Assembly (NCBI RefSeq): GCF_932294415.1
Contig: NC_065537.1
Span: 68,462,290 to 68,526,289, forward strand
Origin: Quercus robur
Lineage: Eukaryota; Streptophyta; Magnoliopsida; Fagales; Fagaceae
Length of the DNA stretch: 64,000 bases
Direction of reading: 5' to 3'
The translations under genes and the position numbers were made by a program. Of the stretch, positions 59,834-64,000 are shown one piece after another; position 1 is the first letter of the stretch, and the number at the start of each line of letters is the position of its first letter. The notes under the pieces are model-generated. The model worked only from the letters and a program-made list of their open reading frames with translations, was not told where the DNA came from and made no database searches.

Positions 59834-59984
59834 CTGCACAATATACAAGAAAACTTAATTCAATCGCAGAAAAAATTCAATTAATAATAGAAGTGAACTT
59901 TGATAGGACAAATACAATACATGCCCCAGCTCTGGAGAAAATTCCTACTTTTTTGTGGGTTTTTTAGCTCCATTAACCAAAGGT

Positions 59985-60720
59985 TAAGAAACAAATCCCC
60001 AGCAGCATAGTTTAAACATGATGAACACAGCATATTAACCTAATTTAATTTCTAGAAAATTGAAGTCTCTTAGCTTTTATGTCAGTTTCAAAATTAATCA
60101 GTACATAAAACTAGCCTTAAAGTGTGCAAGCAACAAGCAATCAGATCACCTAATTGCAAATACTTCCTAAATCAAACATACAAGCAAACATTGGTTTATT
60201 TCTTAATTTTTTAACATCTGCATCTTTTCAACAATCAAATATGAAAAAAAAGAAAAAAAAGTTACAGGAGAACATTTAAAAAGAACCTAAGGTAGTACCC
60301 AAAAATGTAAATAATAGAATCAATACAAGAAAATCTTATTGCTAATAAGTAATAAATTTTATTAGAAAAGTGCCATCCTAGTATGTGGAGTGCATACAAA
60401 AAAGGAATAGCTACAGAGAAAGAATTGATACAAGCAGAACTGTCACAAGTTTTTTTGTCTTGGAGAACATAAAAGTATATAATGAATTTGGCTTGGTAAA
60501 TTATTGCCAATGAAGTGACTGTGTCCATTGAAAATTAGGGGCTGGATTCAGTTTTGTATCTTCTTATCATTATTAATGGTACTCCTTAGGCAAGGTGATC
60601 CTCTTTCACCTATGCTGTTTGTTTTGGGAATTGAGGCATTTAGTAGACCAATGTTAGGAGCAGAGGAGGGTGGTCATACAGATGGTTTTTAGTTTTCTTC
60701 ATCTTTAGTGATGCAGATTT
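59985..60720. repeat. Tandem duplicate unit 1 (THO1 intron 3 plus LINE scrap)
   Basis: The block from ACAAATCCCCAGCA onward recurs at 61766-62510. It consists of THO1 intron 3 sequence with the old LINE tail, joined at about 60540 to a piece of LINE reverse transcriptase (words for RQGDPLSPMLFVLGIEAFSR) in plus orientation. Confidence 0.8.
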
Positions 60721-61765
60721 AGATCAGCTACATCACCTTCAGATTTAGAAGTGGGGAAATTTTTTTGTTGCCCCATTGAGATGGCTTTTGAGACTTCCAC
60801 AACAAAGAACTTGTTCAGTAAGTGTTGTTATCAGTACAATAACCTGAACTCAAAATTTTTTTTTACACATGCACTGAATCCCTTTGTCTGGTCTAGGAAA
60901 TTTTAAGTTCGAAAGGGAAATATTATGAAGAAAAGAAAAAAAAATAGGGGTAAAAAAATTTGATCAAATTTATATGAACATATTGATTATTCCTACATAT
61001 ATATACAAGATTTGGAATTCTGCCAATAGTAGGAGTATCAGTGTCATGTTATAGTATCAATTTCCCAATAATACTCTCTCTCTTGCAGTTGGGATGAAGG
61101 TCACTGTATCAATGAGTCTTTGAAGTAAGTGAAAAGCGTGAAGATGATCCATAACTTTGTGAAATTAATGTAGAGAAAAGAAAAAAGAAGCATTTTCCAG
61201 CAATGGAGTACTGATTAGGGAGGTAGATTATGTCCCAGGTTGACTTCCATTTTGATGAAGTTCTTTTTTACCTGAATTCTCCTATTAATTGTTGTTCTTA
61301 TTGGATAATCTTGTGCTTCCCCTTACAGGTGATATTGGCACTTGCTGAAATATTTAATCAAGGAAGAATAGGTGACCAAAGCTTTGTCCTTTATGTTACT
61401 TGCTAGTCTTATATTAAAACAATGAGTTCGTGGCATAGTTCGTGAAAGATTTAAAAAGTTATATTACTTGTTTTATGTTGACAATTTCAAGTGCAGAGGA
61501 TTTGTGATTGCTCCATTGAGTTGGCTTTTGAGACTTCCAGAACAAAGAACATCTTCAGAAAGTGCTGTTATCAACAAACGCTTAACTGAACTTAAAACTT
61601 GTATAAACATGCACTAGAATTCCCCTTTTCTGGTTTAGGAGGTTTTCAAATTGAAAGTAAAATAACATAACAAAAAGAAAAATAGGAATAGAATACTATT
61701 ATCGAATTTATAAGAATGAATTGGAGTTATGCTAATGATAGGAGTTTGTTTCATGTTATAATATC
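60721..61765 (+). repeat. NLR 3'-module units, two copies
   Basis: GGCTTTTGAGACTTCCA.AACAAAGAAC occurs at about 60784 and 61528, and each is followed by a unit similar to 35280-35550, including CATGCACT.GAAT and (first copy) GTTGGGATGAAGGTCACT. Non-coding. Confidence 0.6.
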
Positions 61766-62334
61766 AGAACAAATCCCCAGCAACATAATTTAAACATGAT
61801 GAACACAGCATATTAACCTAATTTAATTTCTAGAAAATTGAAAGTCTCTCAGCTTTTATGTCAGTTTCAAAATTAAAATATGTACATAAAACTAGCCTTA
61901 AAGTGTGCAATCGGCAAGCAATCAGATCACATAATTGCAAATGTTTTTTGAATCAAATATACAAGCAAACATTGGTTTATTTCTTCTTCTTTTTCACATC
62001 TACACCTTTTCAACAATCAAATTTGAAAAAAAATTACAAGAGAACATTTAAAAGGAAACTAAAGAAGTACCCAAAAAAGTAAATGATAGAAAAGAATCAA
62101 TACAAGCAGATCTTATTGCTAATAAGTAATAAATTTTATTAGAAAAGTGCTATCCTACTACATGGAGTGTATAAAAGGAATAACTACAAAGAAATAATTA
62201 ATACAAGCAGATCTGCCACAAGTTTGTTGCCTTGGAGACCATAAAAGGACATAAAGAATTGGGCTTAGTAAATTATTGCCAATGAAGTGACACTGCGTCC
62301 ATTGAAAATTAGAAGCTGGATTCAATTTTGTATT
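61766..62334. repeat. Tandem duplicate unit 2 (THO1 intron 3)
   Basis: Third copy in the window of the THO1 intron 3 segment (with 17540-18080 and 59985-60540), including the old LINE tail at about 62110-62200. It runs straight into the LINE fragment at 62335, as unit 1 does. Confidence 0.8.
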
Positions 62335-63205
62335 CCTAAGGTAAGATTCTCTTATCATTAATTCATTATTAATGGTACTCCTAAAGGATTCTTTCCTAGT
62401 ACTCGTGGTCTGCGGCAAGGTGATCCTCTTTCACCTTTGCTATTTGTTTTGGTATTGGAGGCAATTAGTAGAATAATATTAAGAGCAAAGGAGGGTGTTC
62501 ATATGGATGATTTTTCGGTTTCATCAACTGGTGGGGATGCTATGGATATTTCACATCTGCTGTTTGCAGATGATACCCTGGTCTTTTTTTATGCAAATTT
62601 AGATTAGCTACGTCACCTTCGATCCATTTTATTATGTTTTGAGGCTGTTTCTGGACTTCCCATTAATTTGGCTAAAGTCTGAGATGGTTCCTATATGGAA
62701 ATTCTGACTGGTACTTTGGGTTGTAGGATTTCGAATTTCCACTCTTCCTATAAAGTATCTGGGTCCTCATCTTGGTGCTCCGAAGAAATCTTGTAGAATC
62801 TGGGATGGGATTATTTAGAAAATGGAGAAGAGGTTGGCAGGTTGGAAGAAAATTTATCTTTCAAAAGGTGGTCGCCTCACCTTAATTAAAAGTACACTTT
62901 CAAGCCTCTCTACTCTCTCTACTTATTTCTTGTCTCTCTTTCCACTACCGGTCAGTATTGCTAACAAGCTAGAAAAGATTTTTTTTGGGGGGGGGGGGGG
63001 TGTTCATAATGGAGAACACAAATTCCACCTGGTTAATTGGTCTACACTGTGTAAGCCAATACGACAAGGGGGCTTAGGTATCAGAAGTATCAAGTATGTT
63101 GTGTTTTAATGGTGCTTTACTGCTCTAATGGCTATGGAGGTATGGTTTTGGAGAGGGAGTCCTTGTGGAGTAAAGTCATTGACAGTAAATATGTTAAAGA
63201 CATAT
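62335..63205 (+). pseudogene. L1-type LINE reverse transcriptase fragment, broken
   Basis: It encodes the middle and C-terminal part of a plant non-LTR reverse transcriptase: LRQGDPLSPLLFVLVLEAIS, then HLLFADDTLVFF with the catalytic FADD box (near 62560-62590), [20 protein letters not shown] and [16 protein letters not shown]. There are internal stops (for example after YANLD) and frame changes, and the 5' half and endonuclease are missing. Confidence 0.88.
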
Positions 63206-63638
63206 GACCAGAAATCACTCTGAGGATCAAGCATTGATCCTAGTTGAAACATGGGTAATTTCATTTGGGAGACACAAGAAAATAACTCCCATATAAAGGT
63301 TTGAGCTTTTTATTTGTTCCTTTTTTTTTTTCTTTCTTTTTTTTCTTTTTTAAGTAATGCTTGTAAGAAGGTTTTCACACACCAACTTTTTCACACACTC
63401 TAAATGCTCAAATTAATTAAGGTAGAGCTAAAGGCTTACCTTGTAAATTGAGAGCCAAATAAGACAAAGGCCATTAAAACAATCATTTGAAGTTAGAGAG
63501 TAGAGAAACTACAAGACATAAAGGTAAAACTTCTAAATTAATTCTATCCAAAACCGTATCCACCGAAGATACATTGCCCTTCAAATCATAGATCTCTCTC
63601 AAACGCCATATATCATTCAATTTATTTTACAAATAACA

Positions 63639-63738
63639 ACATAATTTTTTTTTTTTTTTTGGGTGAGTTATGCATGAACCTGGTGGGTCTTGAACTTACA
63701 ACCTCTCATATACTAAACAAAATTAAAATGAACAGCAC
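63639..63738 (-). mobile_element. SINE-like insertion in the THO1 duplicate
   Basis: A plus-strand T run and then GGTGGGTCTTGAACTTACAAC resemble the SINE at 9314-9413. The same position in the original THO1 intron 2 (near 19050) lacks it. ACAACA-type repeats at the borders may be the target duplication. Confidence 0.55.
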
Positions 63739-63836
63739 AACAAAGGGATAATTGATGTTTGTTTAAATAACCATAATCACACCAAACATAAAAGGAAACA
63801 AAGCTGATACATGTTGATATATGATGTGTGAAATAC

Positions 63837-63865
63837 CTGAGGTTTTATAACTTCCTCAACACTTC
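63837..63865 (-). pseudogene. Duplicated THO1 exon 2 with internal deletion
   Basis: The 84-nt exon 2 is reduced to 29 nt by one 55-nt deletion whose ends share GAACA, as in microhomology-mediated loss. Both splice sites are still GT and AG. The deletion is not a multiple of three. Confidence 0.85.
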
Positions 63866-64000
63866 CTGAGAATAATAAACACCACGTGCCATGATACTAA
63901 CATTAATACCATAATAACCCCTATGTGGTTTCCCTAAACAACACGCGTATAAAACAGTACCAAAGGGGGGGTCTTCTGTTACACTCAAAACCCCCAGAAG

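Larger units (their letters stand above)
63206..64000 (-). repeat. Duplicate of THO1 introns 1-2, continuing off the window
   Basis: Matches 18640-19310 and then, after a gap of about 0.84 kb relative to the gene, 20148-20205. The gap corresponds to the LINE fragment in THO1 intron 1. The match reaches the last base of the window. Confidence 0.85.

Overview
The window is nuclear DNA of a eudicot plant. Genes are split by AT-rich, repeat-filled introns with GT..AG borders, the NLR genes are of the plant CC-NBS-LRR type, and the intergenic space is packed with tRNA-derived SINEs, L1-type LINE tails, hAT-like and foldback elements, a TRIM and a gag-only LTR retrotransposon. The protein sequences look most like those of a woody eudicot, perhaps Fagaceae (oak or relatives). 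That taxonomic guess comes from memory and was not tested.

Layout. (1) 63-2855, + strand: a complete five-exon gene for the ciliary/splicing-associated protein CFAP20/BUG22 (190 aa). (2) 20613-6234, - strand, convergent with it: a complete 21-coding-exon THO1/HPR1 gene (607 aa), the scaffold subunit of the THO mRNA-export complex. All its splice junctions could be placed. Its introns carry several dated retroposon insertions, and a frameshifted copy of exons 19-20 lies just beyond its 3' end. (3) 20.8-25.8 kb: intergenic DNA holding a foldback element split by a hAT-like element, MITEs, a SINE and a LINE tail. (4) 25.9-52.5 kb: a tandem array of RGA-type CC-NBS-LRR immune receptor genes, all on the + strand. 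NLR1 (25895-29470) is intact. NLR2 (38408-41764) is open but has lost the second Walker B aspartate. NLR3 (45503-48776) is a pseudogene with two frameshifts and a stop. A truncated LRR remnant lies at 32.4-33.3 kb. Long 3' modules made of repeated non-coding exon-like units have been copied along with the genes. A 581-bp TRIM sits in the NLR3 3' module. (5) 52496-58997: a young, complete but non-autonomous LTR retrotransposon on the - strand, with identical-length 1111-bp LTRs and a perfect 5-bp target duplication, coding only a zinc-knuckle gag fragment. (6) 59.0-64.0 kb: a mosaic of an NLR LRR scrap, NLR 3' modules, LINE reverse transcriptase pieces and a broken partial duplicate of the 5' half of THO1 (exons 4 and 2). 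This duplicate runs off the window.

How the parts relate. The two housekeeping genes (BUG22, THO1) flank a resistance-gene cluster that grows by tandem duplication. Duplication has also caught pieces of THO1 twice, once beside the gene and once more than 40 kb away past the NLR cluster. Because paralogous copies survive, several transposon insertions can be read against their empty sites inside the same window, which gives a relative order of events. I found no evidence for a wholly new type of genetic system. The most notable items are the Walker B-altered NLR, the 3' exon modules of the NLRs, the gag-only retroelement with CGCGA-motif clusters, and the THO1 duplication history.
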